A stretch of 64,000 nucleotides of DNA. Origin: UBA9715 sp003452695. Lineage in GTDB: Bacteria; Actinomycetota; Coriobacteriia; Coriobacteriales; Eggerthellaceae. The notes below the pieces were generated by a model that was not told the origin of the DNA, did not search any database, and worked only from the letters and a program-made list of their open reading frames with translations. The stretch lies in NCBI GenBank assembly GCA_946625225.1, contig CAMOTA010000002.1:1-64000 (forward strand), in the 5' to 3' direction. Numbering within the stretch: position 1 is the first letter of the stretch; each line of letters opens with the position of its first letter. Shown piece after piece: positions 43,073 through 51,539 of the stretch. A program made the translations under genes and the position numbers.

Positions 43073-44511
43073 CGCCTTGCCTTTCTTCGAATTTTGCGTA
43101 TTGCCCAGATGGCCGCCACCACCACGAGCGCAGCCGCTGCGCCCACGGCCAGGGATGCCGCTATGTTGGTTATGCGCGCCGGACGCGCGGGTGTCGGTTC
43201 GGTTCCAGCGGCCGCGTCCACCACGCCCGCACTTGCCTGTGCATCGGCCGACGACGCCGAAGGGGTGGATTGACCCACCTCGGCACTCGCGCCCGATTCG
43301 GCTGTGCCGCCAGCGGAACCAGCGCCCGCAGGACCCACGCCGCCAATGCTCAGCTTCACGTCGGGCGCATACACGTTGCCATCGCCGCCCTGAGCCAGCT
43401 CTTCGTAGGCCAGGAGCGCGCGCAGGGCCTGTTCGGTCGGCAGGTCCTTCACGCCGGAATCGGCCAGCGTGTCGGCCGTGTGGGCAAAGGTGCCGTCGGC
43501 TTTCTGGAACGCCAACAGCGCATCCAGCGCCGAGGCGCCGCCCTTCACGAAGCGCTCGTCGGCATGTGCATCGATACCGCAGGCGGAAAGCCCCACGATT
43601 ACCATGGCCGACGACTCGCTCGTGGCCTCGCCCTCGGACGAGAAGCCGCCACCGGCGGCCTGCTGGGCCGACAGGTAGCCGACCGCAGCCGCAATGGCAT
43701 CGGCCACGGCGGGGTCGTCGCCATAGGGGGCGATGGCCGCCAGCGCCATGCCCGTCAGGTCCACGCTGCCGGTGGCCGAGCCCTGTCGCAGGGCGAAGCT
43801 GCCGTCGGCGGCCTGGCAAGCCAGAAGGCCTTCCAGCATGTCGCGGGCGCTATAGCGCGCATCCTCCGGAACGCGCGCGGACGTGGCGTCGATGGCTAGC
43901 AGTGCATATATCAGCGCGTTCGATCCCTGGTCGGACAGGCTCTCGGAATAGGACCAGTTGTACAAGCCGTCGGACAGCAGGTTCGCGGGAGCGCCGCCCG
44001 CATTCACGCCAAACGCGCTCGGATCGGCGCCCAGGCCCGCCACGACGATGGCCGCACGCGCCCACGTGGTGGGCGAATTGGCGTCCAGGCCGCCGGCAGG
44101 CGACGCATAGGATTCGCTCACGTGGGCTTCCATGCGCTCCAGGAAGGCACTTGCGCCTTCCGTCGCCCCCGCACGGTACACGTCGTAGGCCAGCCATTCG
44201 CAGGAGCTGTCGCCCACGACCAGCTCGTCGCTGGCATAGAAAGCGGGGGCATCGGCAACGTCCCAGCCTGCGAACAGGCCCCGGACGCACGCGGCTATGG
44301 CGGCTTGCACACGGTCGGATGCGCTTGGGCCGGCGGAAGCGCTGGATGTTGGAGGGTCGTCGGCGAAAGCCGCATTTCCGGGAACTGCAACCTGGCCGCA
44401 CGCCAGCAACAGGGCAAGGCATACGACCAGCAGGCGTCGGAGGGGCCAAATCGGCGCTGCCGCCACGCCCTTGCCCGAGCGCCCCTTCAGCTCCGCTATT
44501 CCGCGCTTCAT
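43069..44511 (-). CDS. Alpha/alpha-toroid surface protein, transcobalamin alpha-domain-like, C-terminally membrane-anchored
   Basis: A 480-residue exported protein: signal peptide (hydrophobic core about 27-40, cleavage near AFA at 50), a helical region of about 60-395, a Ser/Ala-rich stalk, and a C-terminal helix (about 447-467) with a basic stop-transfer tail. The helical region shows the repeating pattern of prenyltransferase/terpene-cyclase toroids (LLACQAADGSFAL, TGMALAAIAPYGDDPAVADAI, QQAAGGGFSSEGEATSESSAMVIVGLSACG, ALLAFQKADGTF). The same fold forms the alpha domain of human intrinsic factor and transcobalamin. It sits between two-DUF4430 genes and the MoxR gene under a cobalamin riboswitch, so I infer a corrinoid-binding cell-surface half-receptor. 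Overlaps both neighbours by ATGA. Confidence 0.88.
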   Translation of the reverse strand: MKRGIAELKGRSGKGVAAAPIWPLRRLLVVCLALLLACGQVAVPGNAAFADDPPTSSASAGPSASDRVQAAIAACVRGLFAGWDVADAPAFYASDELVVGDSSCEWLAYDVYRAGATEGASAFLERMEAHVSESYASPAGGLDANSPTTWARAAIVVAGLGADPSAFGVNAGGAPANLLSDGLYNWSYSESLSDQGSNALIYALLAIDATSARVPEDARYSARDMLEGLLACQAADGSFALRQGSATGSVDLTGMALAAIAPYGDDPAVADAIAAAVGYLSAQQAAGGGFSSEGEATSESSAMVIVGLSACGIDAHADERFVKGGASALDALLAFQKADGTFAHTADTLADSGVKDLPTEQALRALLAYEELAQGGDGNVYAPDVKLSIGGVGPAGAGSAGGTAESGASAEVGQSTPSASSADAQASAGVVDAAAGTEPTPARPARITNIAASLAVGAAAALVVVAAIWAIRKIRRKARR

Positions 44512-46802
44512 CGCAGCACGCCTCCTGGAAGCGCGAAGGCGTGCAGGAACTGGCGGACGGTTTCGCGCACGACGGCGTTGTAGACCATGCGGCCCATCAG
44601 GCGCAGGGGCGAATCGGCAATGCGGTCGTCACCACCCAGAAGATGCAGGTCGCCCACACCAGCAGCATCGCCCGCAACTGCACCCGCGACCGCGGACTGC
44701 TTCGCCTTCGACGAGGACTTGCTCGACGATGCGCTGGAAGACGATTTGCCCGACGATGACGATGAAGACGCAGCGGAACTGGAAGACGACCCGCCTTCCC
44801 ACGGCCACACTTCGGTGCGGGTAGCGCCGCACACCGAGCACACGTAGGCGTACACGCCGTCGTAGCCATCCTCGGGCGCCTCGGTGTTCATCTCGTCCAC
44901 CACCCACGTGTGGTTGCCCGTTGCCGGAAGCTGGATTTCGACGCCGTCCGCATGCGTGCCGGGCTGCGATCCCCAGGCGCCGCATCCGGGCACGTTGCAC
45001 ACGTGGCGCGCACGTCCCGGCTTTTCGCACGTGGGTTCTTCCACCACCACGTAGTCGGCCAGATTGTGCAGTTCCTCGTAGCCGCCGTTACGCCATATGC
45101 CGCAATAGCTGGAAAGCGCGCCACTCGACCCCGTGCCGCCCACGTCCTTGCCGCCGGCCAGCGTGAATATCAGATACACCGTGTCGCCGGGCAGCGGATG
45201 GCACGAATCAAGGCTGCTGTTCGGATACGTGCCGCTGTTCAACGTGTACATCCAGCCCGATTCGGCCGTCCAGTCGTACTGCGACAGCGAATCGTTGCTG
45301 TGCTTTCCGCTATAGGTAATCTTGTCCTGGTCCACCTTGTGCTTCAGGGTTTCGGGAATTTCCTGCCCTCTGAACAGACCGCCCGACGTTATGCCGTTCA
45401 GGAAGAACGAGCTATCGTACTTGCCCGAGGAATTTGGCCTCAGGCCGCGGTCCTTCATGGCGCTCTCCAAGTCCTGCGGGAAGGGAAAGCCCTGGTGCAG
45501 GGTCGCTTCGAACTCGTCCACGATGCCAAGGCCGACCGTGGTGGCGTCGATGACGACCGTCACCTTGCCCACCTCTTCGCCATACGAGCTGTGCGCGTAG
45601 ATGACGGTGCGCGTCTCGGTGGTCTTCAGGTTGGGGTCGACGTTGTCCGTTGCCGTTACGCTTATGGTGAACGTGGCTTCATCGCCGTCGGGGCGGTACT
45701 CGTCGAATTTCAGCGCATAGGATGGGCGCGCGCTTTCGGCGGGCGAGTCTGGAGTGAACGTGCCGCCGGCACCCGACACCGTTACCACAATCTTACTGGA
45801 ATAGATGGCCTCGCCATCGGCATCCTTTGCGGCTACATCCAGCGTGGCGGGCGATGTCTCGAAGCGCTGGCCTTCGGCGATGTTCAAATCGATGGTGGGG
45901 GCTTTGCGTTCCGAGGGGTCGGATGAGGCCGACGAGCTCGAGGAGTCGGGGGCATTGTATTTTATGTCATAGGTTCTCTTGGATTCGGGAACCGTTACGT
46001 TGCCGTTCGAATCCAGGATGGTCAACGTAACGGTTGTAACTTCTCCATCTTCCGTGACCAGGGGCACCGCATACATATCGCCCCCGAGGCCTTTCAGCTC
46101 GGACTTGCTTCCGCCCGTCGCCTTGCTCACGTATTCCGCGCGCACCGAATAGCCCGGCGTATGGTTTTCGGGATAGGCGTAGAAATGCAGCTGCCCGCGT
46201 GCCGGATCGAATCCCGATTTGCCGTCGAGCGTGGCAGCGCCGGCATCGGGCTTCTGCGTTTTTCCAGACTCGACATTCTGGAAGTAGACCAAGTTCGTAT
46301 AGGGATTGGGTATCTCCGACGGGTCGGGGTCGGGGGAGCCGCTGGAGGGATCCGGGTCGGGAGAGCCGCTGGAGGGGTCCGGGTCGGATCTGGCGGGGGG
46401 CTTTGGTTGGGCGGCCGGCGAGGCTGCGCCGCTGGAATCGCCATCGCCTCCGGCGCCTTCGCCGCTCTGGCCGCCGTCGCCGCCGTCGTCGCGGGTGCCG
46501 AAGCGCTCCACCGCGAAGGGGCTCTGGTCGCGCTGGTCGGTCGTCTCGTCGGGCTTTTCCTTTTGCCGCGTGTCGCTGTTCTGCGCCTCGGTGTCTTCGG
46601 ATTGGTCTTCGCCGCCCTGGGGGCTGCCCGTCTCGCCGGGCGCCACGTACATGGTTTCGGCGGCGAAGGCGGGGGCTGGCGTGGGAATGTCGCGGGCGGG
46701 CAGGTCTGGCCGCGCGCCCAGGGCGACGAAGGCCACCAGCGCCGCCAGCAGGGCCAGCAGGGCCGCGCCAATCAATGCGTATTTCGTGCTCTCGTTCTTC
46801 AT
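44508..46802 (-). CDS. Exported DUF4430 (transcobalamin beta-domain-like) protein with Cys/His motif
   Basis: A 764-residue protein with an N-terminal membrane helix or signal (about 9-30), a Ser/Pro/Asp-rich disordered stretch with a DPSSGSPDP repeat (about 70-165), Ig-like modules (about 175-395), then a DUF4430 domain (about 405-560; PFPQDLESAMKDRG, ESGWMYTLNSGTYPN, GDTVYLIF). A Cys/His segment (about 585-665; CEKPGRARHVCNVPGCG, HTWV, CSVCGATRTE) looks metal-binding. A Ser-rich run and a short Ala/Gly tail end it. DUF4430 is the fold of the C-terminal domain of transcobalamin. Next to the alpha-toroid gene this suggests that the two halves of a transcobalamin-like receptor are made separately. 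Confidence 0.87.
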   Translation of the reverse strand: MKNESTKYALIGAALLALLAALVAFVALGARPDLPARDIPTPAPAFAAETMYVAPGETGSPQGGEDQSEDTEAQNSDTRQKEKPDETTDQRDQSPFAVERFGTRDDGGDGGQSGEGAGGDGDSSGAASPAAQPKPPARSDPDPSSGSPDPDPSSGSPDPDPSEIPNPYTNLVYFQNVESGKTQKPDAGAATLDGKSGFDPARGQLHFYAYPENHTPGYSVRAEYVSKATGGSKSELKGLGGDMYAVPLVTEDGEVTTVTLTILDSNGNVTVPESKRTYDIKYNAPDSSSSSASSDPSERKAPTIDLNIAEGQRFETSPATLDVAAKDADGEAIYSSKIVVTVSGAGGTFTPDSPAESARPSYALKFDEYRPDGDEATFTISVTATDNVDPNLKTTETRTVIYAHSSYGEEVGKVTVVIDATTVGLGIVDEFEATLHQGFPFPQDLESAMKDRGLRPNSSGKYDSSFFLNGITSGGLFRGQEIPETLKHKVDQDKITYSGKHSNDSLSQYDWTAESGWMYTLNSGTYPNSSLDSCHPLPGDTVYLIFTLAGGKDVGGTGSSGALSSYCGIWRNGGYEELHNLADYVVVEEPTCEKPGRARHVCNVPGCGAWGSQPGTHADGVEIQLPATGNHTWVVDEMNTEAPEDGYDGVYAYVCSVCGATRTEVWPWEGGSSSSSAASSSSSSGKSSSSASSSKSSSKAKQSAVAGAVAGDAAGVGDLHLLGGDDRIADSPLRLMGRMVYNAVVRETVRQFLHAFALPGGVLR

Positions 46803-46851
46803 TCCGCCTGCCGTCTTCGCGCCTGGGTGCCAGAACCCAACCTATCGGCTC

Positions 46852-47535
46852 CTACGCCGCGTCCTTGGGCATTGTCTGCCCGAAATCGCCTTCTTCAACC
46901 GTATATCCCCAAACCAGCGTCTGGCCACCGCTCAGCTTGTAGTCCATCGCGTTCTTGGAGGACTGGGCGCCGTCAACCAGGTACAGCCAGCCGCTGTTGG
47001 GGCCGCAGACCTTCTCCTCGATGCCGGCGATGGACTTCACGTAGTCCTTGCCGCGCAGCGCGTAGTCCACGCCGGTCGCCTGAAGCGTGTCGAACGCCGT
47101 CAGGCCCTCTTCGAACGGGACCATGAACGCCCCGACGCTCTCGGGGAACTTGTCGTTGTAGGCATGCGCCTTGGAGGTGTCGAACACGACGAGCACCTCG
47201 TTTTCGCCCGGAACGGCATCGGGCGCGACCGAGCGCACGCCGTTGGCGGATTCACCGGATGCAGCGGCGCTGGACGACGCACTGGCCGAGGCGCTGGCGC
47301 TGTCAGACTGCTTCGTGGTGGTAAGCGCGTCCGATCCGCAGCCGGCAAACGCCAACGCGCATGCCAGCACAAGCGCGGCAGCCAGGGCGAGCGCGGCCCG
47401 CGAAGCCCGTGCAACCCGGAGCGTTACCGCCTGCACCGCTCGCGCGCTCGCGCCTGCACCGCTTCGCGCCGGTAGGCCACGGTTCCCGTTGTCGATATCG
47501 TTTGCTGCGCTTCTGCGCAGTTCTCGTCCGCTCAT
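46852..47535 (-). CDS. DUF4430 lipoprotein, first gene of the cobalamin-riboswitch-3 operon
   Basis: A 227-residue lipoprotein: a long N-region, then a hydrophobic core and lipobox LAFAGC (Cys66). A Ser/Ala-rich linker precedes one DUF4430 domain (about 115-225) containing GLTAFDTLQATGVDY, YVKSIAGIEEKVCGPNSGWLYLVDG and GGQTLVWGY. DUF4430 is the transcobalamin/intrinsic-factor C-terminal fold, and the protein would sit on the outer face of the membrane. I chose ATG 47535, preceded by GAGGG, over the upstream ATG 47622, which starts right at the riboswitch terminator. It is transcribed from the riboswitch-3 leader; the next gene starts 49 bases downstream. Confidence 0.87.
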   Translation of the reverse strand: MSGRELRRSAANDIDNGNRGLPARSGAGASARAVQAVTLRVARASRAALALAAALVLACALAFAGCGSDALTTTKQSDSASASASASSSAAASGESANGVRSVAPDAVPGENEVLVVFDTSKAHAYNDKFPESVGAFMVPFEEGLTAFDTLQATGVDYALRGKDYVKSIAGIEEKVCGPNSGWLYLVDGAQSSKNAMDYKLSGGQTLVWGYTVEEGDFGQTMPKDAA

Positions 47536-47624
47536 CACGCCCTCGCCTTTCCCCGGCCCTGCGCCAGACGCTCGTTGCGCCCGGCCAGCGTCCGTTCCCC
47601 GTACGTAAACGCGCTGCACCATCT

Positions 47625-47691
47625 ACAAAAAGGACAGCCGACACTGGGGAGGCGACACAATCCACCTCCGCAGTGTCGGCTGTCCTTTTGG
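47625..47691 (-). terminator. Terminator of riboswitch 3 (expression platform)
   Basis: Minus-strand hairpin with 19-20-bp arms (AAAAGGACAGCCGACACTG and complement) extended by AGG/CCT pairs, ending in CCTTTTTG, about 90 bases upstream of the lipoprotein start. It is the clearest intrinsic terminator of the three riboswitches. Confidence 0.88.
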
Positions 47692-47714
47692 CCGACATGC
47701 CCGGTATGCTCGCC

Positions 47715-48005
47715 TTCCTGTAGGTCTCCTGGCTCGCGTAGTCGCAGACTGCCGTGAAACGATGCAGCCAACCTGGTTGGATGCACCGCTTCCTCGCGCT
47801 GTCTGCCGCCCACATCCTGCCTTCTCGGGGAGCCACCCCCAATGACCGGCCCTTCAGCCGACGGATGCGGGCCCACGCATACAGTGTCGGTCCCCGCCCG
47901 GGATTCTCACCCGGTTCCCTTGTTCAGCCCGCGCAAACTGCCCGCTGCACACCCCTCGGGAACGCAACGTGCAGATTGCCAAGCCACAGCGGCGTGCACC
48001 CGCTC
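47715..48005 (-). promoter_or_regulatory. Cobalamin (B12) riboswitch 3
   Basis: Conserved blocks on the minus strand: GGGTGCACG start, GGGAACCGGGTGAGAATCCC, GGTCATTGGGG, GAGAAGGCAGG, and a near-perfect B12 box GAGCCAGGAGACCTACAGG (47717-47735). It is nearly identical in core to riboswitches 1 and 2 and heads the DUF4430, alpha-toroid, MoxR, DUF58 and transglutaminase operon. Confidence 0.95.
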
Positions 48006-48150
48006 GTGCAGGTGCATGTTCAGGATAGTTCAAACAAAACCAGCATGTCAACGCCGTAATGCCACATTGCATCGGGGTCGCAGATAATTGGGTTTCCGCG
48101 GTTTCCGCCCGCGACTCTGCCAGCGTGCGGATGTGGAAAAGGGCGAGACC

Positions 48151-48424
48151 CTTTGCCGCATCCGCCAGCAAATTCGCGCCTCGCGGAAACGAGTGGGGAC
48201 TTGCGGGTGGATGGGGCCACGAGAACGCCGATTTCGGCCCTTTTGCGGGTACGAGGCGGGGGTTGCGGGTGGAATTGCAAGTTGCTTTCCGACAGCGAAC
48301 TGGGAAAATGCCGCCGGGGGCCTCCCGGGAAGCGGGAAATCCACCCGCAACACCGCCCTTGCGCAGCAAAGGACCGGAAAACCCCGATTTGATGGGCCGA
48401 TCCACCCGCAACCCGCGCCTCGTC
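48151..48424. repeat. MITE-like intergenic element, copy B
   Basis: Homologous over its length to copy A at 30511-30776. Shared blocks in order are TCGxGGAAAxGAG, TTGCGGGTGGATGGGGC, GAACTGGGAAAA, AAATCCACCCGCAAC and a final ATCCACCCGCAAC. The outer arms (about 48201-48218 and 48394-48410) pair imperfectly. No frame looks coding. Confidence 0.85.
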
Positions 48425-48570
48425 CCAGCCGCGGAACGGGCCGTGGAAAGCAGTGGCTTTAGCTCCGGCAACGATTATCGCCCAGGCGGCCGGCGGGAAC
48501 TGCGCGAGCGGTGGCAACGGGCAATGCGGGCATAGGCGCGGGGTGTAGGTGGGATTGAACTAGGTAGATG

Positions 48571-48668
48571 TGGCTGGCGAGGGAAGAGAGAGGGGGGGGT
48601 GGGTCCCTCGCCAGCCTCTTGGTGTGGTGAACGATCAGACGAGAGGGTCTTCACCACCGGGTCAGCTC
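48571..48668. other. Structured intergenic region, possible ncRNA or attenuator upstream of thrC
   Basis: Two strong hairpins lie side by side. The first (about 48572-48625) has arms GGCTGGCGAGGGA/TCCCTCGCCAGCC around a purine-rich loop with a run of eight G. The second (about 48630-48665) has arms GGTGTGGTGAA/TTCACCACC-like. No T-box or other known thr leader signature was found. Orientation is unknown. Otherwise 48425-48930 shows no gene. Confidence 0.45.
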
Positions 48669-48693
48669 CGTGTGTCTTCGGGCAGCGCCCTTT

Positions 48694-48722
48694 CGACATT
48701 TGTTATCCTAGGGTTACTCTTG
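48694..48722 (+). promoter_or_regulatory. Candidate promoter upstream of threonine synthase
   Basis: TTCGAC and TACTCT are 17 bases apart, in a locally AT-rich patch about 210 bases before the start codon. Weak matches; inferred. Confidence 0.3.
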
Positions 48723-48930
48723 TTCTGCGTCAAGGCCCCTTCCCAATTACGCGTTCTCCTTCATAAGTTCTTCATAGATAACTTTTTGATGGGCGGGAAG
48801 GCGCCCGGGCCGTCCCGCCCAGCCGCCGGTGCAGCCGCGGGGCGCATCTTCGCGTATACTGGTCGCATTACGACGATGCGAGCGGGTCTGCAACCTGCAC
48901 CGACTCGTTCCAGACGGAATGGAGCACGCT

Positions 48931-50484
48931 ATGAGCGAGATTAGATACATAGACACCCGGGGAGCTGTTACCGATCCGGTCGCGTTCACCGAGGCCGTCG
49001 TGGACGGGCTGGCGCCGGGCGGAGGATTGTTCGTTCCCGAAACCGTTCCCTCGCTTTCGCTCGACGACATCTGCGGGCTTGCCGCCCTTCCCTATGCACA
49101 GCGCGCGGCGCTCGTGTACCGCGCATTCGGCGTGGACTTGTCCGACGAACAGCTGGCCGACATTACGACGCAGGCATACGGAAGTAACTTCGACACGCCC
49201 GAGATATGCCCGATGACCGCGCTGCCCGACGACGTGTACCTGCTGGAGCTCTGGCATGGGCCCACGAGCGCCTTCAAGGACATGGCGCTGCAATGCCTGC
49301 CGCGCTTCTTCAGCACCAGCGCCGCAGAACTGCGCAAGCGCGGCAAGCTCGAAGACACGCACATGATTCTGGTGGCCACGTCGGGCGACACGGGCAAGGC
49401 GGCGCTCGAGGGCTTCCGCGACGTAGACGGCATCGCCATCGGCGTGATGTACCCAGACGGCGGGGTGAGCGATATCCAGTTCAAGCAGATGGCCACCCAG
49501 CGCGGGGGAAACGTGCGCGTCTGGGGCGTGCGCGGCAACTTCGACGACTGCCAAACGGGCGCAAAGGAGGTCTTCGGCGACAGCGATTTCGCCATCGACC
49601 TGCACGAGCGCTTCCGCATTGCGCTTTCCAGCGCAAATTCCATCAACTGGGGGCGACTCATGCCCCAGATCGTCTACTACATTTCCGCCTATGCCCAATT
49701 GGCCGGCGAAGGGCGCGTTCAAGCGGGCGACCCGATTGACGTGTGCGTGCCCACGGGCAACTTCGGAAACATCCTTGCGGCGTATTACGCCAAGCGGATG
49801 GGCACTCCCATCAGGCGCCTGCTATGCGCCAGCAACGAGAACCGCGTGCTAACCGATTTCATAAACACGGGAACCTACGACATCTCCGAGCGCACGTTCG
49901 TGAAAACCCCATCGCCCTCGATGGACATCCTGGTCTCGTCGAACCTGGAGCGGCAGCTGTTCGAGCTGACAGGCAGAGACGCCCGGGCTATCGCCGGCTG
50001 GATGGCCGACCTGAAGGAGTCCCGGCGCTTCAAGGTGGACCGCGACACCTTCGGCAAGATGCGGGAACTGTACGCGGCCGACTCCGTGAACAACGCCGAG
50101 TGCCTGGCAACCATCCGCGAGGTGTTCGAGCAGTGCGGTTGCCTGATGGACCCGCACACAGCCGTGGCGCACCGCGTTGCCCAGAACCTGCGCGAAGACG
50201 GCGTGCCGGTCGTCGTGGCATCCACCGCCCACTGGGCGAAGTTCGGCAACAACGTGTACCGGGCGCTGCACGGCATCGCCCTGGACGAAGCGCTTCCCGC
50301 CGACGTGGCCGCCCTTACCGGCTGCGAGCTGAACCGCCTTATCGCCGAAGAGACGGGTGCCTCCCACATACCCGCCGGGCTTGCAGAGCTGGACGACCTG
50401 CCGATACTCTTCACCGAGGTAATCGATGGGACGGCAGACGCCATTCGGGATGCCGTTTGCGCGTTCCTTGGCGCGCGCAAATAA
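48931..50484 (+). CDS. thrC: Threonine synthase
   Basis: A PLP enzyme that converts O-phosphohomoserine to threonine and phosphate in the cytoplasm. The 517-residue length fits the long (fungal/proteobacterial-type) threonine synthases, and the pyridoxal Lys lies in GPTSAFKDMALQ (Lys116). The phosphate-binding loop reads SGDTGKAALEGF, and VPTGNFGNILAAYYAKRMG is typical of the family. ATG 48931 has GGAG seven bases upstream. ATG 48919 (MEHAM) overlaps that site and is less likely. No other threonine gene is adjacent. Confidence 0.96.
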   Translation: MSEIRYIDTRGAVTDPVAFTEAVVDGLAPGGGLFVPETVPSLSLDDICGLAALPYAQRAALVYRAFGVDLSDEQLADITTQAYGSNFDTPEICPMTALPDDVYLLELWHGPTSAFKDMALQCLPRFFSTSAAELRKRGKLEDTHMILVATSGDTGKAALEGFRDVDGIAIGVMYPDGGVSDIQFKQMATQRGGNVRVWGVRGNFDDCQTGAKEVFGDSDFAIDLHERFRIALSSANSINWGRLMPQIVYYISAYAQLAGEGRVQAGDPIDVCVPTGNFGNILAAYYAKRMGTPIRRLLCASNENRVLTDFINTGTYDISERTFVKTPSPSMDILVSSNLERQLFELTGRDARAIAGWMADLKESRRFKVDRDTFGKMRELYAADSVNNAECLATIREVFEQCGCLMDPHTAVAHRVAQNLREDGVPVVVASTAHWAKFGNNVYRALHGIALDEALPADVAALTGCELNRLIAEETGASHIPAGLAELDDLPILFTEVIDGTADAIRDAVCAFLGARK

Positions 50485-50489
50485 TCAGC

Positions 50490-50517
50490 TTCGCGATTTA
50501 TCTGAAATTGTTATAAT
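50490..50517 (+). promoter_or_regulatory. Candidate promoter of the winged-helix regulator gene
   Basis: A perfect -10 TATAAT (50512-50517) lies 16 bases after a weak -35 TTCGCG, just beyond the thrC stop codon. Confidence 0.5.
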
Positions 50518-50646
50518 TGGCAACGTGCATTCGGGGCAAGCGGCGAATGCGCACCGACGGGACGTCGGCGCCGCAAGCCAGCATCCGCTCGCGCGCATGA
50601 CCCGAACTGTGGCAGCAAGGACTGGCGTAACCGACAAGGAGAACCC

Positions 50647-50997
50647 ATGAGCAAGACCAAGGCAAGCGCCCTGAAGCCAGTTATTCGACTGGCGGTGATG
50701 AGCGAGGACTCCGACAGCAATTCGCAGTTCGGACGCGGCGTTGCCAACCTGTGCCTCGGCGTGCGGGAACTGGGATCGTTGAATGCGGCGGCCAAGGGCA
50801 TGAAGATGGCCTACAGCAAAGCCTGGCGCATCATCAAAGAGACGGAGGCGGCTCTGGGCATGCAACTGCTGAACCGCGACGGTGCTCACGGGTCGACGCT
50901 CACCGAAGAAGGCGACAAGCTGCTCGACGCCTATCTGAAGATAGACGCGAAGCTGCAGAAGACCGCCGAGGCGGAATTCGCGAAAATTTTCTCGTAG
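50647..50997 (+). CDS. ModE/LysR-type winged-helix DNA-binding protein
   Basis: The 116-residue product is a single winged helix-turn-helix domain like the N-terminus of ModE or LysR: GVRELGSLNAAAKGMKMAYSKAWRIIKETEAALGMQLLNRD, followed by LTEEGDKLLDAYLKID. There is no C-terminal molybdate-binding or effector domain. Stand-alone ModE-N-like proteins of this length often regulate molybdate-related genes, but nothing in the window ties it to molybdenum. An AAGGAG five bases before ATG makes the start secure. Confidence 0.85.
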   Translation: MSKTKASALKPVIRLAVMSEDSDSNSQFGRGVANLCLGVRELGSLNAAAKGMKMAYSKAWRIIKETEAALGMQLLNRDGAHGSTLTEEGDKLLDAYLKIDAKLQKTAEAEFAKIFS

Positions 50998-51044
50998 TCA
51001 TAGCTAGCTCGCAGGCGTAGGAAAGCACCTTGCCCCCGGCAGCG

Positions 51045-51153
51045 GGCATGTCGGACAGCACTCAGCGTTAAGCCTAAGATGCCCGACAGGGAGCGGCACG
51101 CTGGCGCGTCGTGTGCCGAGTCAGCCCGCGGACTGTCCCGGCACACGACGCGC
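51045..51153. terminator. Two hairpins between convergent genes
   Basis: A CGGGCAT/ATGCCCG stem (51045-51088) is followed by a perfect 15-bp stem with arms 51104-51118 and 51139-51153 (GCGCGTCGTGTGCCG and complement). They sit between the regulator and the last gene of the Tad locus and probably end both transcripts. Confidence 0.55.
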
Positions 51154-51176
51154 ATCGGACATGCCGGACCTGGGTT

Positions 51177-51539
51177 TCATGCGGTCATAAGCTGCACGCT
51201 GCATTGCCAGACCCCCTGGGGGTTCGGCGGCGGCACGAGCGTGATAAGAAAACCCGGGGGCACTGTCGGCGCAGAGCCATCTTGGCGCTGCACATCATCG
51301 GGTTCCCGAACGACGTTTTCTTCCACCTCTTCCGCGACGGCCTTCCTTTCCGCCGCGTCCGCCACAGTCACCGCAGTCCGCCCCATCGCGTCGGGCTGCA
51401 CCGCAAGATCCGACGTGTTTGCAGCCGAATTCCCATCGACTTTTCTTGCAGAATCGGCTTCCTCGAAGCGGTGCAGGCACCCATAGCACGTGTCGGCATC
51501 GTCGAATGCAACCGCCTGGCAAATCGGGCACTCCTTCAT
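51177..51539 (-). CDS. Small zinc-ribbon protein at the end of the Tad locus
   Basis: A 120-residue protein with a CPIC...CYGC zinc ribbon at residues 4-20 and an acidic disordered middle; the last 25 residues are hydrophobic-aromatic. No family is recognised. Its start overlaps the stop of the DUF192 gene (ATGA, 51536-51539), so it is part of the Tad transcript. The role in pilus biogenesis is unknown. Confidence 0.75.
   Translation of the reverse strand: MKECPICQAVAFDDADTCYGCLHRFEEADSARKVDGNSAANTSDLAVQPDAMGRTAVTVADAAERKAVAEEVEENVVREPDDVQRQDGSAPTVPPGFLITLVPPPNPQGVWQCSVQLMTA

Noticed and set aside
48571..48930. T-box or threonine attenuator before thrC
   Set aside because: No T-box sequence (AGGGTGGNACCGCG-like) and no Thr/Ile-rich leader peptide were found.
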